64,000 nt of DNA from Avanaerovorax sp964442135 (GCA_964442135.1 CAYTYN010000001.1:57922-121921), one strand, 5' to 3'. Counted from the first letter of the stretch, positions 33,858-43,611 are shown. Numbers and translations: made by a program. The notes: generated by a model not told the origin, from the letters alone.

Positions 33858-35746
33858 CAGCTGTCTCTCCTGATTCCTCTGCGCAGCTTTTCAAGGTGTA
33901 TGAGAAGAACGTTTATATCCGCAGGTGATACCCCTGAAATTCTCGAGGCCTGTCCCACCGATACCGGTCTTATGGCGTCAAGCTTTTGTCTCGCCTCTAT
34001 GCGAAGTCCATCCATGCTCATATAGTCTATATCCTCAGGAAGCTTCCTATCCTCCAGCTTTCTGAACTTCTCGATCTGCCTCATCTGCTTTTCTATGTAA
34101 CCGCTGTACTTTATCATGACCTCCAGCTGGCTCACGGTGTGATACGAGAGGTCAGGTCTATCGGGATCTACCTCTTTCAGGCCCTCGTAGGTGACCTCCG
34201 GCCGGCGAAGGAGCTCAGCCAGTGTGACTGCTCCTGAAACAGATGAGCTGCCGGCCTTTTCCAAAAAGCCGTTGATCTCCGTCGGAGACAGCTTTGTGCC
34301 TTCCAGCCTCTTTATCTCTGAGGACAGCTCCTCCTTCTTCTTCATGAATCGCCGGTATCTGTCCTCTGTAACGAGACCCACCTCGTAGCCCTTTTCCGTA
34401 AGACGCCAGTCGGCGTTGTCCTGCCTCAGAACCAGCCTGTATTCCGCTCTGCTGGTCATTATCCTGTAGGGTTCGTTAGTTCCTTTAGTCACCAGGTCGT
34501 CGATGAGAACGCCGATGTATGCCTGATTTCTGCCTAAGACGAAGGGTTCTTTTCCATTTATTGCCAGCACGGCGTTGATTCCCGCCATGATACCCTGCGC
34601 CGCAGCTTCCTCGTAACCGGAGCTTCCGTTAAACTGTCCGGCACAGAAAAGTCTCGATATCCTCCGCGTCTCCAGATTCAGCTTAAGCTCCCGGGGATCT
34701 ATGCAGTCGTATTCGATGGCATATGCCGGTCTGGTAATGACGATATTTTCAAGCCCTGCTATGGTGTGATAGAAATCTCTCTGGACATCCTCCGGAAGGC
34801 TTGACGACATTCCTTGGATGTACATCTCCTGAGTATCCAGTCCTTCCGGCTCTATGAACAGCTGATGACGCTCTTTGTCCGCGAACCTGTTCACCTTGTC
34901 CTCTATGGACGGACAGTACCTGGGACCGGTTCCCTCTATCTGACCGCCGAAGAGAGCCGATCTATGAAAGTTCTCCCTTATCACTCGATGGGTCTCTTCA
35001 TTGGTGTAGGTAAGCCAGCATGATATCTGGTCCTTATGGAGAAGCTCGTGCATGAAAGAAAAAGGCACTATCTTCTCATCTCCCCTTTGTTCGATCATCT
35101 TAGAATAATCGAAGGTGGAAGCTAAGGCTCTGGCAGGAGTTCCCGTCTTGAACCTGCGAAGGGAGAGACCCATTTCCCTCAGGTTGTCGGCAAGCTCTAC
35201 AGACGGCGCCAGCCCGGAAGGGCCGCTCATATAAGAGCTGTCGCCGATAAATATCTTACCCCTCAGGAATGTGCCGGTGGCCACTATTACGGCCTTCGCT
35301 TCATAGCAGGTGTGAGTTTTAGTGACTACGCCCCTGACGGCTCCTTCCTTTACAAGTATTTCCGTTATCTCTTCCTGTCTGAGATGAAGATTTTCCTGGT
35401 TCTCCAAGGTCTTCTTCATCTCTATGTGATATCTGTTTTTGTCCGCCTGAGCGCGCAAAGAGTGTACAGCCGGCCCTTTGGCTGTATTCAGCATTCTGCT
35501 CTGTATGAAGGTTTTGTCGATGTTAATCCCCATCTCTCCGCCGAGAGCGTCGATCTCCCGAACCAGATGTCCCTTCCCCGTTCCTCCGATGGAAGGGTTG
35601 CACGGCATCATAGCCACAGCTTCCAGGTTCATGGAAAAAAGTATGGTCTTCTTTCCCATCCTGGCGGCTGCGAGAGCAGCCTCACATCCCGCGTGTCCCG
35701 CGCCTATTACCGCCACATCGTATGTACCCATTAGTATTCTTTCCAT
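33857..35746 (-). CDS. mnmG: tRNA uridine-34 carboxymethylaminomethyl enzyme MnmG
   Basis: A 629-residue FAD enzyme (GidA) acting with MnmE on U34 of tRNA. The FAD motif DVAVIGAGHAGCEAALAAARMG is near the N terminus; MMPCNPSIGGTGKGHLVREIDALGGEMG and the C-terminal helical domain with ISGVSPADINVLLIHL are present. A start at 35731 (MGTYDV) is an alternative; 35746 has AAGGGA at good spacing. 10 bp from mnmE. Confidence 0.96.
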   Translation of the reverse strand: MERILMGTYDVAVIGAGHAGCEAALAAARMGKKTILFSMNLEAVAMMPCNPSIGGTGKGHLVREIDALGGEMGINIDKTFIQSRMLNTAKGPAVHSLRAQADKNRYHIEMKKTLENQENLHLRQEEITEILVKEGAVRGVVTKTHTCYEAKAVIVATGTFLRGKIFIGDSSYMSGPSGLAPSVELADNLREMGLSLRRFKTGTPARALASTFDYSKMIEQRGDEKIVPFSFMHELLHKDQISCWLTYTNEETHRVIRENFHRSALFGGQIEGTGPRYCPSIEDKVNRFADKERHQLFIEPEGLDTQEMYIQGMSSSLPEDVQRDFYHTIAGLENIVITRPAYAIEYDCIDPRELKLNLETRRISRLFCAGQFNGSSGYEEAAAQGIMAGINAVLAINGKEPFVLGRNQAYIGVLIDDLVTKGTNEPYRIMTSRAEYRLVLRQDNADWRLTEKGYEVGLVTEDRYRRFMKKKEELSSEIKRLEGTKLSPTEINGFLEKAGSSSVSGAVTLAELLRRPEVTYEGLKEVDPDRPDLSYHTVSQLEVMIKYSGYIEKQMRQIEKFRKLEDRKLPEDIDYMSMDGLRIEARQKLDAIRPVSVGQASRISGVSPADINVLLIHLEKLRRGIRRDS

Positions 35747-35756
35747 ATCGGATCCC

Positions 35757-37130
35757 TTATTTACCCAGACAAAATCTGCTGAACACCTGATCTATCACGT
35801 CGCCTGAAGAAGTCTCCCCCGTTATGGCGCCGAGAGAATTCCTGCAGTCGGAAACATCTATCTCTATAAGCTCCAAAGGCTGTCTGTCTTCAGCCGCGGA
35901 AAGAGCGTCCCTTGCGGAAGAAAGAGCTTCCCTCAAGGCATTTTCGTGACGAACACCGGTTATAAGGCTCCCATCCTTCGACTGCTCTGTCTTTCCGCTG
36001 ACCATATGGTATATGGCCTCCTCCAGGGCGTCTGTCTGCTCTCCGGATATGAGAGAGGTCTTTATTATTCTGACGCCGTGAGCATAAGCCTCGATATCTC
36101 TTACATCCGTCACTATATCCAGATCTGTCTTGTTTAAGAGTATCAGAGAGCTTTCACTATCTAACGCTCCCATTATTTCCATGTCCTCAGGCTCCAGTTC
36201 TCTGCTGGCGTCAGCGACGAATATTACCAGATCCGATTCCTCCAGTATCCTCCTTGATCGCTCTATACCTATCTTCTCGACTCTGTCATCGGTAGCTCTG
36301 ATTCCGGCCGTATCGGTAATCTTTACAGGTATGCCCTTTATGCTCATGTACTCTTCGATGGTATCCCTGGTAGTGCCGGGTATTTCCGTGACGATAGCTC
36401 TCGCCTCTCTAAGCAAGCAGTTTAACAGGGAGGATTTTCCCACGTTGGGCATTCCCACTATTCCTATGGAAACTCCTTCTCTCAGGAGCCTGCCTTTTCC
36501 CGCACCGGAAAGGAGGATTTCAATATCTGATATGACCGAATTCAGATCCCCTTCCAGCTTGTCATATGTCAGCTCTTCTATGTCTTCGTCGGGATAATCT
36601 ATGTTTACAGCCATGTTTACCAGGATATCCATTACCTTATCCCCTATGGCTCTGGTTTTCCTCGAAAGAAGGCCCTCCAGCTGATCCATGGCCGCGTCGA
36701 AAAACCTGTCCGTTTTAGCTCTTACGATATCGATTACCGCCTCAGCCTGTGAAAGATCTAACCTGCCGTTCAGAAAAGCTCTCTTTGTAAACTCTCCCGG
36801 CTCCGCCAGTCTGGCTCCGCACCTGAGAACCAGGGACAACACCCTTTTCAAGGGAATTATTCCTCCGTGGCAGTTGATCTCCGCCACATCTTCGGCAGTA
36901 TAGGTTTTCGGTCCCTTCATGAAAACCGCTAAAACCTCATCTACCACGGAGCCGTCGTCAGGATCCACGATGTGACCGTATGTGAGCATCCTGTTCTTGA
37001 GACGAGTCCCTGAATGGGGTCTAAATACCTTATCCAGTATTATAAAGGAATCGTCTCCGCTGATTCTAATGATTCCAATACCGCCTTCCCCCGCAGGAGT
37101 TGCGATCGCGGCTATAGTTTCGTAATCCAT
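35757..37130 (-). CDS. mnmE: tRNA modification GTPase MnmE
   Basis: A 457-residue GTPase, partner of MnmG. N-terminal formyl-THF-binding domain (IAAIATPAGEGGIGIIRISG), inserted G domain with GMPNVGKSSLLNCLL, DTAGIR and NKTD, and the C-terminal FCLGK motif with the conserved cysteine. A terminator separates it from jag upstream. Confidence 0.97.
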   Translation of the reverse strand: MDYETIAAIATPAGEGGIGIIRISGDDSFIILDKVFRPHSGTRLKNRMLTYGHIVDPDDGSVVDEVLAVFMKGPKTYTAEDVAEINCHGGIIPLKRVLSLVLRCGARLAEPGEFTKRAFLNGRLDLSQAEAVIDIVRAKTDRFFDAAMDQLEGLLSRKTRAIGDKVMDILVNMAVNIDYPDEDIEELTYDKLEGDLNSVISDIEILLSGAGKGRLLREGVSIGIVGMPNVGKSSLLNCLLREARAIVTEIPGTTRDTIEEYMSIKGIPVKITDTAGIRATDDRVEKIGIERSRRILEESDLVIFVADASRELEPEDMEIMGALDSESSLILLNKTDLDIVTDVRDIEAYAHGVRIIKTSLISGEQTDALEEAIYHMVSGKTEQSKDGSLITGVRHENALREALSSARDALSAAEDRQPLELIEIDVSDCRNSLGAITGETSSGDVIDQVFSRFCLGK

Positions 37131-37149
37131 AATGTTAATCGCAAAATTA

Positions 37150-37183
37150 TCAAATAGAAAGCCCGCTCGGACAAAGCGGGCCG
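37150..37183 (-). terminator. Terminator downstream of jag
   Basis: GCCCGCT/AGCGGGC perfect stem (37161-37167 with 37175-37181), followed on the minus strand by TTTCTATTTG. mnmE would therefore use its own promoter or read-through. Confidence 0.8.
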
Positions 37184-37188
37184 CAAAA

Positions 37189-38001
37189 TTATTTCAGTTC
37201 AATTATGACCCTTCTGTACGGGTCCTGACCCTCGCTTCTGGTTGTAACCTTAGGGTTACTCTGAAGGGCAGAATGGATTACCTTCCTCTCATATGGATTC
37301 ATAGGCTCCATCCTTACGCTTCTCTTAGTTTTGACCACCTTGTCGGCAAGTCTTTCCGCAAGCCTTTCGAGAGTCTTTTCTCTCTTGGTTCTGTAGTTTT
37401 CGGCATCGACCACAACTCTTACATACTTACCGCCGTCCTTGTTCACGACGAGGCTGGTAAGATACTGAATGGCGTCCAGCGTCTGCCCTCTCTTTCCGAT
37501 CACAGTTCCGGAATCCCTTCCGTTCATATCTATATAGATATTCTCACCGTCGGTCTTGGCTGTAACGTCTATATTCAGATTCATCTGCTCTGTAAGACCC
37601 TTAAGGAATGTGAGTGCAGGGTGCTCGTCTACAGGGGTAAAGCTTTCGTCCTCTCTGACAGCAGTGGACTCGGCCTTCTTATGCTCCTTGTGCTCATCGC
37701 CGCTCTTTCTATGATGACCTGAATGATGGCCGGAATCTCGGTGAGTATGCTTTTCTTTCTTAGACGGCTTTCCTCCCTCAAAAGCGGCTTTTTCAGGTTC
37801 GGGCTTCTTCTCTTCCGGAGCAGGTTCAGGTTTTTTCCTCTCAACTCTTACGAGAGCCAGCTTAGAACCAATACCAAAAAATCCTCTGGATGGCTGCTCT
37901 AAAACGGTTATTTCAACCTCGTCTCTGGTGGCCTTAAGATCCGCCAGGGCAAGATCCACTGCCGTATCTATATCCGTTCCCCATTTTTCAGAAACATCCA
38001 T
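37189..38001 (-). CDS. jag: Jag/KhpB RNA-binding protein
   Basis: A 270-residue RNA-binding protein. Jag-N domain (about 3-50, ending EQPSRGFFGIGSKLALV), a long charged linker rich in Lys, Glu and His (about 55-118), a KH domain (GRDSGTVIGKRGQTLDAIQYL) and an R3H domain (VRMEPMNPYERKVIHSAL). It sits directly after yidC, the standard order. Confidence 0.95.
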   Translation of the reverse strand: MDVSEKWGTDIDTAVDLALADLKATRDEVEITVLEQPSRGFFGIGSKLALVRVERKKPEPAPEEKKPEPEKAAFEGGKPSKKEKHTHRDSGHHSGHHRKSGDEHKEHKKAESTAVREDESFTPVDEHPALTFLKGLTEQMNLNIDVTAKTDGENIYIDMNGRDSGTVIGKRGQTLDAIQYLTSLVVNKDGGKYVRVVVDAENYRTKREKTLERLAERLADKVVKTKRSVRMEPMNPYERKVIHSALQSNPKVTTRSEGQDPYRRVIIELK

Positions 38002-38021
38002 TTTATATCCTCCGAAGTAAT

Positions 38022-38738
38022 CTATTTCTTCTCTTTACCTTCAATCTTCTTCTTAGAATCGCCTTTTCCTTCTCTGATCTCTTTTCTCAAAGCGTTAAAT
38101 CTGATGTTAAAGAAAATCTGAACGAACTGGCTTATAAACCAGTACATGGCCAGTCCTGCCGGATATGACCTTGCCAGCCACAGGATCATAATAGGAAACA
38201 GATACTTCATGATCATATTCATGGCATTTCCGCCCTGCTGCTGCATGGCGCCGTTCTGAGCTGACATCCAGAACGAAAAGAAGGTAGCTACTCCGGCCAG
38301 AATAGGAAGTATCCAAAGATCAGGCTGGCTCATATCCTCAATCCAGAGGAAGGAATCGTGAACGGCAAATACCATTTCAGTATCGCTTCCGAGATATGTA
38401 AGAGGGTATCTGAGCAAACCGAACAAACCGGAAATTACAATCATCTGTATGATCATAGGGAGACATCCGGCTGTAGGACTGAAGCCCTCTTCCTTGTAGA
38501 GCTCCTGCATTTTTATGTTCATAGTCTCCCTGTCATTGGCGTACTTTCTCTGAATTTCTCTTATCTTAGGCTGCATATCCGCCATGCCCGCCGTGGACAA
38601 AATCTGCTTCTTATAGAGGGGATACATAGCCACTCTGACTAAAGTGGAAAGAACCACTATGGCGAGTGCATAATTTCCGGTTATACTGTAAAAAAGGGAT
38701 AGAAGATAAGCAAAAGGTCTGGCAAGTATTCCTAACAT
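38022..38738 (-). CDS. yidC: Membrane protein insertase YidC/OxaA
   Basis: A 238-residue insertase of the short Gram-positive type. Five helices with the cytoplasmic hairpin (KIREIQRKYANDRETMNIKMQELYKEEGFSPTAGCLPMIIQM) and a basic C-terminal tail. No signal-peptide cysteine is evident, unlike the lipoprotein form of Bacillus SpoIIIJ. Confidence 0.95.
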   Translation of the reverse strand: MLGILARPFAYLLSLFYSITGNYALAIVVLSTLVRVAMYPLYKKQILSTAGMADMQPKIREIQRKYANDRETMNIKMQELYKEEGFSPTAGCLPMIIQMIVISGLFGLLRYPLTYLGSDTEMVFAVHDSFLWIEDMSQPDLWILPILAGVATFFSFWMSAQNGAMQQQGGNAMNMIMKYLFPIMILWLARSYPAGLAMYWFISQFVQIFFNIRFNALRKEIREGKGDSKKKIEGKEKK

Positions 38739-38751
38739 TAAATTTCCTCCG

Positions 38752-38982
38752 TCATTCTAAAGGGTCGTATCCTCCCGGATTAAACGGGTGGCACCTTAGA
38801 ATTCGTTTTATTCCTAACAGGCTTCCCTTTATCACCCCGTACTTGTTAAGAGCCTGTATGAAGTAATCAGAGCAGGTGGGATAAAACCTGCATTTTCCGG
38901 GAAAAAGCGGTGAAATACACTTCTGATAAAGCCTTATCGCCAATATCATAACTTTTTTTAAAAAGCTGCTAACGTATTTCAT
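38752..38982 (-). CDS. yidD: Membrane protein insertion efficiency factor YidD
   Basis: A 76-residue protein with RLYQKCISPLFPGKCRFYPTCSDYFIQALNKYG and the RCHPFNPGGYDP motif, which are diagnostic of YidD. Overlaps rnpA by 14 bp. Confidence 0.96.
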   Translation of the reverse strand: MKYVSSFLKKVMILAIRLYQKCISPLFPGKCRFYPTCSDYFIQALNKYGVIKGSLLGIKRILRCHPFNPGGYDPLE

Positions 38983-39319
38983 GATTTTTTACTACCCCTG
39001 ACTTTTTTAAAACAGATTCAAGGGATTTCTGTACCTGTTGACATTTCGCGCCATTGATGGTATTGCGAGCTATACATACAAAGTCGTATCCTGAAGGAAT
39101 AGAAAGACTTGTAAGTCTGTAGCTTTCTTTCATCAATCGTTTAGCTCTGTTTCTCTTAACGCTGTTGCCAACTTTCTTACTGGCAAGAAAGGCCGTTCTG
39201 TTATACGGGAGACCGTTTTTCCTGTAGAACAGGACTACATACCTGTCTCCCACCGACTTCCCCTTCCTGTAGATCAGTGAAAAATCTCTTTTGCCTCTTA
39301 GTACTGTTTTCTTCAACAT
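38969..39319 (-). CDS. rnpA: Ribonuclease P protein component
   Basis: A 116-residue basic protein that supports the RNase P RNA in tRNA 5' processing. It has VLRGKRDFSLIYRKGKSVGDRYVVLFY and the RNR motif region VGNSVKRNRAKRLMKESYR. Follows rpmH by 16 bp. Confidence 0.96.
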   Translation of the reverse strand: MLKKTVLRGKRDFSLIYRKGKSVGDRYVVLFYRKNGLPYNRTAFLASKKVGNSVKRNRAKRLMKESYRLTSLSIPSGYDFVCIARNTINGAKCQQVQKSLESVLKKSGVVKNHEIR

Positions 39320-39335
39320 TGAAAGAAAGTCTGAT

Positions 39336-39470
39336 CTAAGCGGAGAGCTTCTTTCTGCCCTTAGCTCTTCTTCTCTTTAAAACGTTTCTTCCGCTCTTCG
39401 TCTTCATTCTCTTTCTGAAACCGTGCTCCTTTTTTCTCTGCCTTTTCTTAGGCTGATAAGTCATTTTCAT
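39336..39470 (-). CDS. rpmH: 50S ribosomal protein L34
   Basis: A 44-residue basic protein: MKMTYQPKKRQRKKEHGFRK, then RNVLKRRRAKGRKKLSA. Start 39470 is chosen because TAGGAGG precedes it and it gives the exact family length; a longer frame to 39521 has no support. Confidence 0.97.
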   Translation of the reverse strand: MKMTYQPKKRQRKKEHGFRKRMKTKSGRNVLKRRRAKGRKKLSA

Positions 39471-39538
39471 TTTTTTACCTCCTAAATAACGTAAAAGACG
39501 GCGAAGTCTGAATTTCAACAACGCACATATGTCCTACC

Positions 39539-39568
39539 ATTATACTTTATTTAATCCGCAGGTGTCAA
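39539..39568 (-). promoter_or_regulatory. rpmH promoter
   Basis: On the minus strand TTGACA (39563-39568), 18 bp, TATAAT (39539-39544). Both boxes are perfect, as expected for a ribosomal protein gene. Confidence 0.88.
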
Positions 39569-39845
39569 CAACGCAGAACAAATTTTATGTCAAGGTTTGC
39601 CCGAATCTTTACTATATCTTTAAGAAGATATCCACACTGTATTATCCCCTGATAAATCCACTTTTTCACATAGTTATCCACAATATGTGGATAACTATGT
39701 GAAAAATAACTGAATTAAGGATTTAAATGTGTATAATTTTAGTAATAACCTGTGGATAAGTTAAATTATCCACTTGTTTTACTCAACACATTTTATTAAA
39801 ATATATGTACAAACAGGAGAAGAAGAGAAGAGAGATGACTGATAG
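39569..39845. other. oriC: Replication origin oriC, left half (rpmH-dnaA)
   Basis: This non-coding region holds exact DnaA boxes TTATCCACA/TGTGGATAA at 39674-39682, 39686-39694 and 39751-39759 and one-mismatch boxes at 39628-39636 and 39766-39774. The first two exact boxes form the core of a 45-bp perfect palindrome (39662-39706). A very AT-rich stretch before dnaA may be the unwinding element, and a TATAAT at 39732-39737 may serve dnaA. Gene direction flips here, which also marks the origin. Confidence 0.92.
39662..39706. repeat. 45-bp perfect palindrome with paired DnaA boxes
   Basis: Arms of 21 bp (39662-39682 and 39686-39706) are exact reverse complements around a 3-bp ATA centre. Each arm ends in a consensus DnaA box at the inner side. 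Confidence 0.95.
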
Positions 39846-41210
39846 ATGAATGATAAAGATAAGATATGGCAATCAGTCCTGAGAGACATAAAGAAGAACT
39901 GCACACAGCCCACATATGACGGCTTTTTTTTCGCCACTACACTAAAAAAGCTGGACAGGGATATCAACGTAGCCTACGTGGCCGCTAATTCGACGGTGGC
40001 AGCCAACGTTTTGTCCATGCGATATACCAGCATGATATCCTCCAGCTTAGAAAATGTTACGGGCATAAAATACAAGGTCGTAGTTAAAACCGAGGGAGAC
40101 TATAAAAACGAAGACAACATGCTCAGGGCAGAGGACAGAACGTCGAGGGCTTATAACCTGAATATAAATTTCATGAAGGAGAAAATATTCAACCCTAAAT
40201 ACACCTTCGATAATTTTGTAGTGGGAGAAAGCAACAAATATGCGGCCAGTGCCGCTATGGCGGTTGCCAAGGACCCTGCCAATACCTATAACCCCTTCTT
40301 CATATACGGGGGATCAGGCTTAGGGAAAACCCATCTCTTAAACGCCATCGGCATATATATTCTCGAGCACAAGACCGACAAGAATATAATATTCGTCTCC
40401 TCTGAGACATTTACCAACGACGTGGTAACAGCCATTCAGAATAAGAAAATGGACGAGGTCAGAGATAAATACAGAAAGGCCGACGTCTTCATAGTCGACG
40501 ATATTCAGTTTCTGGAAGGTAAGGAGGCTACTCAGGAGGAATTCTTCCACACCTTCAACATGCTCTACGATGAAAACAAGCAGATCATCCTTACCAGCGA
40601 CAGACCGCCTGAGAATCTTACAAAGCTGGACGACCGGCTGAAATCTAGGTTCGGCTGGAACATGGTAGTGGACATTCAGCCTCCTGACTACGAGACCAGA
40701 ATAGCTATTCTGAAAAAGAAAGCAATGGGCGAAGATATAGAAGTCGACGAAGATATGGAAGAGGTTTTTAAGCTCATAGCTAAAAACATTACTGACAATG
40801 TGAGATTGCTGGAAGGAGCTCTCATCCGGCTGATCAGCTTTTCCCAGAGCTTTGACGAACACATAGACATGGCTTTTGCTAAAAGAGTTATAAACGACGT
40901 AATATCCGGCAGCAACTCAACCATAACACCTGAAAAGATAAAGAGAACCGTCAGCGCATACTTTAAGGTAAAAATATCTGATTTGGAAAGCAAGAGCAGG
41001 AAAAACAGCATAGCATACCCGAGGCAGATAGCCATGTATCTCTGTAAGGAAATGACCGATTATTCCAATGTGAGAATAGGAAGCATATTCGGAAACAGAG
41101 ATCATACCACAGTAATGTACGCGTGCAGAAAGATAAAGGATGATATATCGTCCAATGAAGAGATTAGGAATACTGTGAAGGCTTTAGAAAACTCCATAAG
41201 GAATGATTAA
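39846..41210 (+). CDS. dnaA: Chromosomal replication initiator DnaA
   Basis: A 454-residue initiator. Domain I (about 1-80), a short domain II, AAA+ domain III with GGSGLGKTHLLNA, FIVDDIQFLEGKEATQEEFFH and LKSRFGWNMVVDIQPPD, and domain IV with the DnaA-box-binding FGNRDHTTVMYACRKI. The first gene to the right of oriC. Confidence 0.97.
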   Translation: MNDKDKIWQSVLRDIKKNCTQPTYDGFFFATTLKKLDRDINVAYVAANSTVAANVLSMRYTSMISSSLENVTGIKYKVVVKTEGDYKNEDNMLRAEDRTSRAYNLNINFMKEKIFNPKYTFDNFVVGESNKYAASAAMAVAKDPANTYNPFFIYGGSGLGKTHLLNAIGIYILEHKTDKNIIFVSSETFTNDVVTAIQNKKMDEVRDKYRKADVFIVDDIQFLEGKEATQEEFFHTFNMLYDENKQIILTSDRPPENLTKLDDRLKSRFGWNMVVDIQPPDYETRIAILKKKAMGEDIEVDEDMEEVFKLIAKNITDNVRLLEGALIRLISFSQSFDEHIDMAFAKRVINDVISGSNSTITPEKIKRTVSAYFKVKISDLESKSRKNSIAYPRQIAMYLCKEMTDYSNVRIGSIFGNRDHTTVMYACRKIKDDISSNEEIRNTVKALENSIRND

Positions 41211-41386
41211 GTTATTAAAAATTATCAACATGGCATCACATGGTTATCCACACCTGTGATGTGGATAATAAATCGTAGAATTCCAATATCCGTCGGAGTT
41301 ATCAACTTTTCAACACCCTCTATTACTATTACTACTATATTTATATATATCAATAATCCGTTTTTCTGAAGTGTAAGGAGGTAAAA
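41211..41386. other. oriC, right half (dnaA-dnaN) with DnaA boxes
   Basis: Exact DnaA boxes at 41244-41252 (TTATCCACA) and 41260-41268 (TGTGGATAA) face each other 7 bp apart, with a weaker box near 41299 (TTATCAACT). An AT-rich track of TAT/TAC repeats follows at 41320-41352. Together with the left half this gives a bipartite origin like that of Bacillus. Confidence 0.85.
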
Positions 41387-42505
41387 ATGGAACTAAAATG
41401 TGACCAGCAGGATCTTTCAAGATCCCTTAACATAGTATCGAAAGCCGTAACATCGAGAACGACCATACCTATTCTGAAAGGCATACTCCTCGAGGCTAAA
41501 GAAGACGGAACTCTGAAGATGGTGGCTTCCGATTTGGATATAACCATCGAGGAAATCATAAATGTAGAAGTGCGTAAGAAAGGAAGCGTTGTAGTACAGG
41601 CTAAGCTTTTCGGCGACATAATAAGAAAGCTTCCGGGCAGAGAGGTGGAGATAGAGGTATCGGATGGAAGGGTCAACATAAAATCCATGAATTCTCGTTT
41701 TTCCATAGTCGGAATGCCTGCCGACGAGTTTCCTGAAATGAAAAGTGAAAAAAACGGAGACAGCGCCATAGATTTCGATCCTGAGCTTATTAAATCCATG
41801 ATAAGGAAGACGTCTTTTGCTGCCAGCATAGATGAATCAAAAGGAGTTATAACCGGTATACTCATTGAGCTTACCAATGATGAGATAAGAATGGTAGCCA
41901 TAGACGGTTACAGGATGGCTGTATCCAGAGAAGCCATGATAAACCGGGAAGAAAAGAGTATCATCATATCGGCTAAGATTATGAATGAGATCAGCAGGAT
42001 CATAAGCGACATAGGTACAGATCCGGCAGCTAAGGTGAAGCTGATCATAAACGATAAGAGAGCGGAATTTATTATAGAAAACGTAAGAATAGCTCTTCGG
42101 CTTCTCGACGGCGATTTCATAAGATATCAGGATATCCTTCCTAAGGATAATTTAGTAAAGGTAAGAGCCGACAGAAGGGATTTGATGGATAGTATAGAGA
42201 GGGCTTCCCTACTCTCAAAAGAAGGAAAAAACAATCTCATAAAGCTGTCCATTAAGGATAATCTTATAACCATCACCTCAAGATCCGAGGAAGGTAATGT
42301 AAGCGAAGAAGTACCGGCCCAGAAGACAGGAGATGATCTCGATATAGGATTTAACTCCAAGTACATGATAGATGTACTTAAGGCCATAGATGATGACGAA
42401 ATTATAATGAATTTCAACACCGGAATAACCCCGTGCCTGATGCAGCCGGTAGAGGGAAATTCCTATGAGTACCTGATTCTGCCCGTAAGGATTACCGGAA
42501 ATTAG
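41387..42505 (+). CDS. dnaN: DNA polymerase III beta sliding clamp
   Basis: A 372-residue clamp with three similar domains. MELKCDQQDLSRSLNIVSKAVTSRTTIPILKGILLEA is the typical N terminus and YLILPVRITGN the C terminus. ATG preceded by AAGGAGG. recF follows after 17 bp; no S4-domain yaaA gene lies between them, unlike Bacillus. Confidence 0.96.
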   Translation: MELKCDQQDLSRSLNIVSKAVTSRTTIPILKGILLEAKEDGTLKMVASDLDITIEEIINVEVRKKGSVVVQAKLFGDIIRKLPGREVEIEVSDGRVNIKSMNSRFSIVGMPADEFPEMKSEKNGDSAIDFDPELIKSMIRKTSFAASIDESKGVITGILIELTNDEIRMVAIDGYRMAVSREAMINREEKSIIISAKIMNEISRIISDIGTDPAAKVKLIINDKRAEFIIENVRIALRLLDGDFIRYQDILPKDNLVKVRADRRDLMDSIERASLLSKEGKNNLIKLSIKDNLITITSRSEEGNVSEEVPAQKTGDDLDIGFNSKYMIDVLKAIDDDEIIMNFNTGITPCLMQPVEGNSYEYLILPVRITGN

Positions 42506-42522
42506 TTCAGAGAGCATGACTG

Positions 42523-43611
42523 ATGTATATCACTGAATTAGAGCTGAAAAACTTCAGGAATTATGAAAATCTGAAAGTAGACTTCGATGAGAAGATAAAC
42601 CTTATACTTGGAAACAACGCTCAGGGAAAGACCAACCTTATCGAGAGCATATATATGTCGTCCATAGGCAGATCCTTTCGCACCTCCAGAGACAGCGACC
42701 TTATAATGTTTGGGAAGGAGGAGGCCTTCATAAGAGTAAAAGCTGAAAAGGAGTACGCTGATACGGAGGTGGAGGTCAGGATAAAGGGAGCCTCCGGAAA
42801 ATCCATAAAAAAGGACGGAGTACAGCTGAAGAAGACCTCCCAGCTTCTGGAGAACATAATGACGGTCATATTTTCTCCGGAGGATATGAAAATAGTAAAG
42901 GACGAACCGGAAAAGAGGAGGAAATTCATAGACAGAGAGCTATGTCAGATATCACCTCGCTACTACGACAGTCTGTCCAATTACAGGAGGACACTGATCC
43001 AGAGAAATTCATATCTCAAGGAAGAATATATAGATAATAATATTTTAGACCTTTGGGACGTTCAGCTGGCAAAACACGGAGCGGACATAATATTGATGCG
43101 CAAGGCTTTTGTGGAAAAGATCAGCGATTTCAGCTCTAAGATTCATTCCGGCATAACAGGAGGAGAAAGCTTAAAGGTCGCATACGATCCGGACATAGAG
43201 ATAATTGGTGACGGAGAGACTCAGGAGAAGTATTATTACGACCGGATAAAGAAGGCTTACAGCTTGGATGTAAAAAACCGCTCCACCTCAAGGGGACCTC
43301 ATAAGGATAATATAGTTTTCTTTGTAAACGACATCGATATGAGAAGCTTCGGTTCTCAAGGCCAGCAGCGTACATGCGCTCTTTCTCTGAAGCTGGCGGA
43401 GCTGGAAATCATAAAGGAGGAAACAGGTGAAGACGCAGTTTTACTCCTCGATGACGTAATGAGCGAGCTGGATTCAAGAAGGCAGAAATACCTTATAAAG
43501 ACTCTTAAGAACAATCAGCTGTTCGTCACCACTACGGAGATAGAGGAGAGAATACTGGGGGAGCTGGAGGGAGCTAAGATATTTAATATATATAAGGGAA
43601 ATTTTAAATAA
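42523..43611 (+). CDS. recF: DNA replication and repair protein RecF
   Basis: A 362-residue SMC-like ATPase. Walker A LGNNAQGKTNLIESIYMSS, signature RSFGSQGQQRTCALSLKLAELE and Walker B VLLLDDVMSELDSRRQ are intact. Works with RecO and RecR at single-strand gaps. Followed by a strong terminator, so gyrB is a separate unit. Confidence 0.96.
   Translation: MYITELELKNFRNYENLKVDFDEKINLILGNNAQGKTNLIESIYMSSIGRSFRTSRDSDLIMFGKEEAFIRVKAEKEYADTEVEVRIKGASGKSIKKDGVQLKKTSQLLENIMTVIFSPEDMKIVKDEPEKRRKFIDRELCQISPRYYDSLSNYRRTLIQRNSYLKEEYIDNNILDLWDVQLAKHGADIILMRKAFVEKISDFSSKIHSGITGGESLKVAYDPDIEIIGDGETQEKYYYDRIKKAYSLDVKNRSTSRGPHKDNIVFFVNDIDMRSFGSQGQQRTCALSLKLAELEIIKEETGEDAVLLLDDVMSELDSRRQKYLIKTLKNNQLFVTTTEIEERILGELEGAKIFNIYKGNFK

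Noticed and set aside
39779..39967. Minus-strand frame over the dnaA start
   Set aside because: It runs through oriC and the start of dnaA and has no ribosome-binding site.
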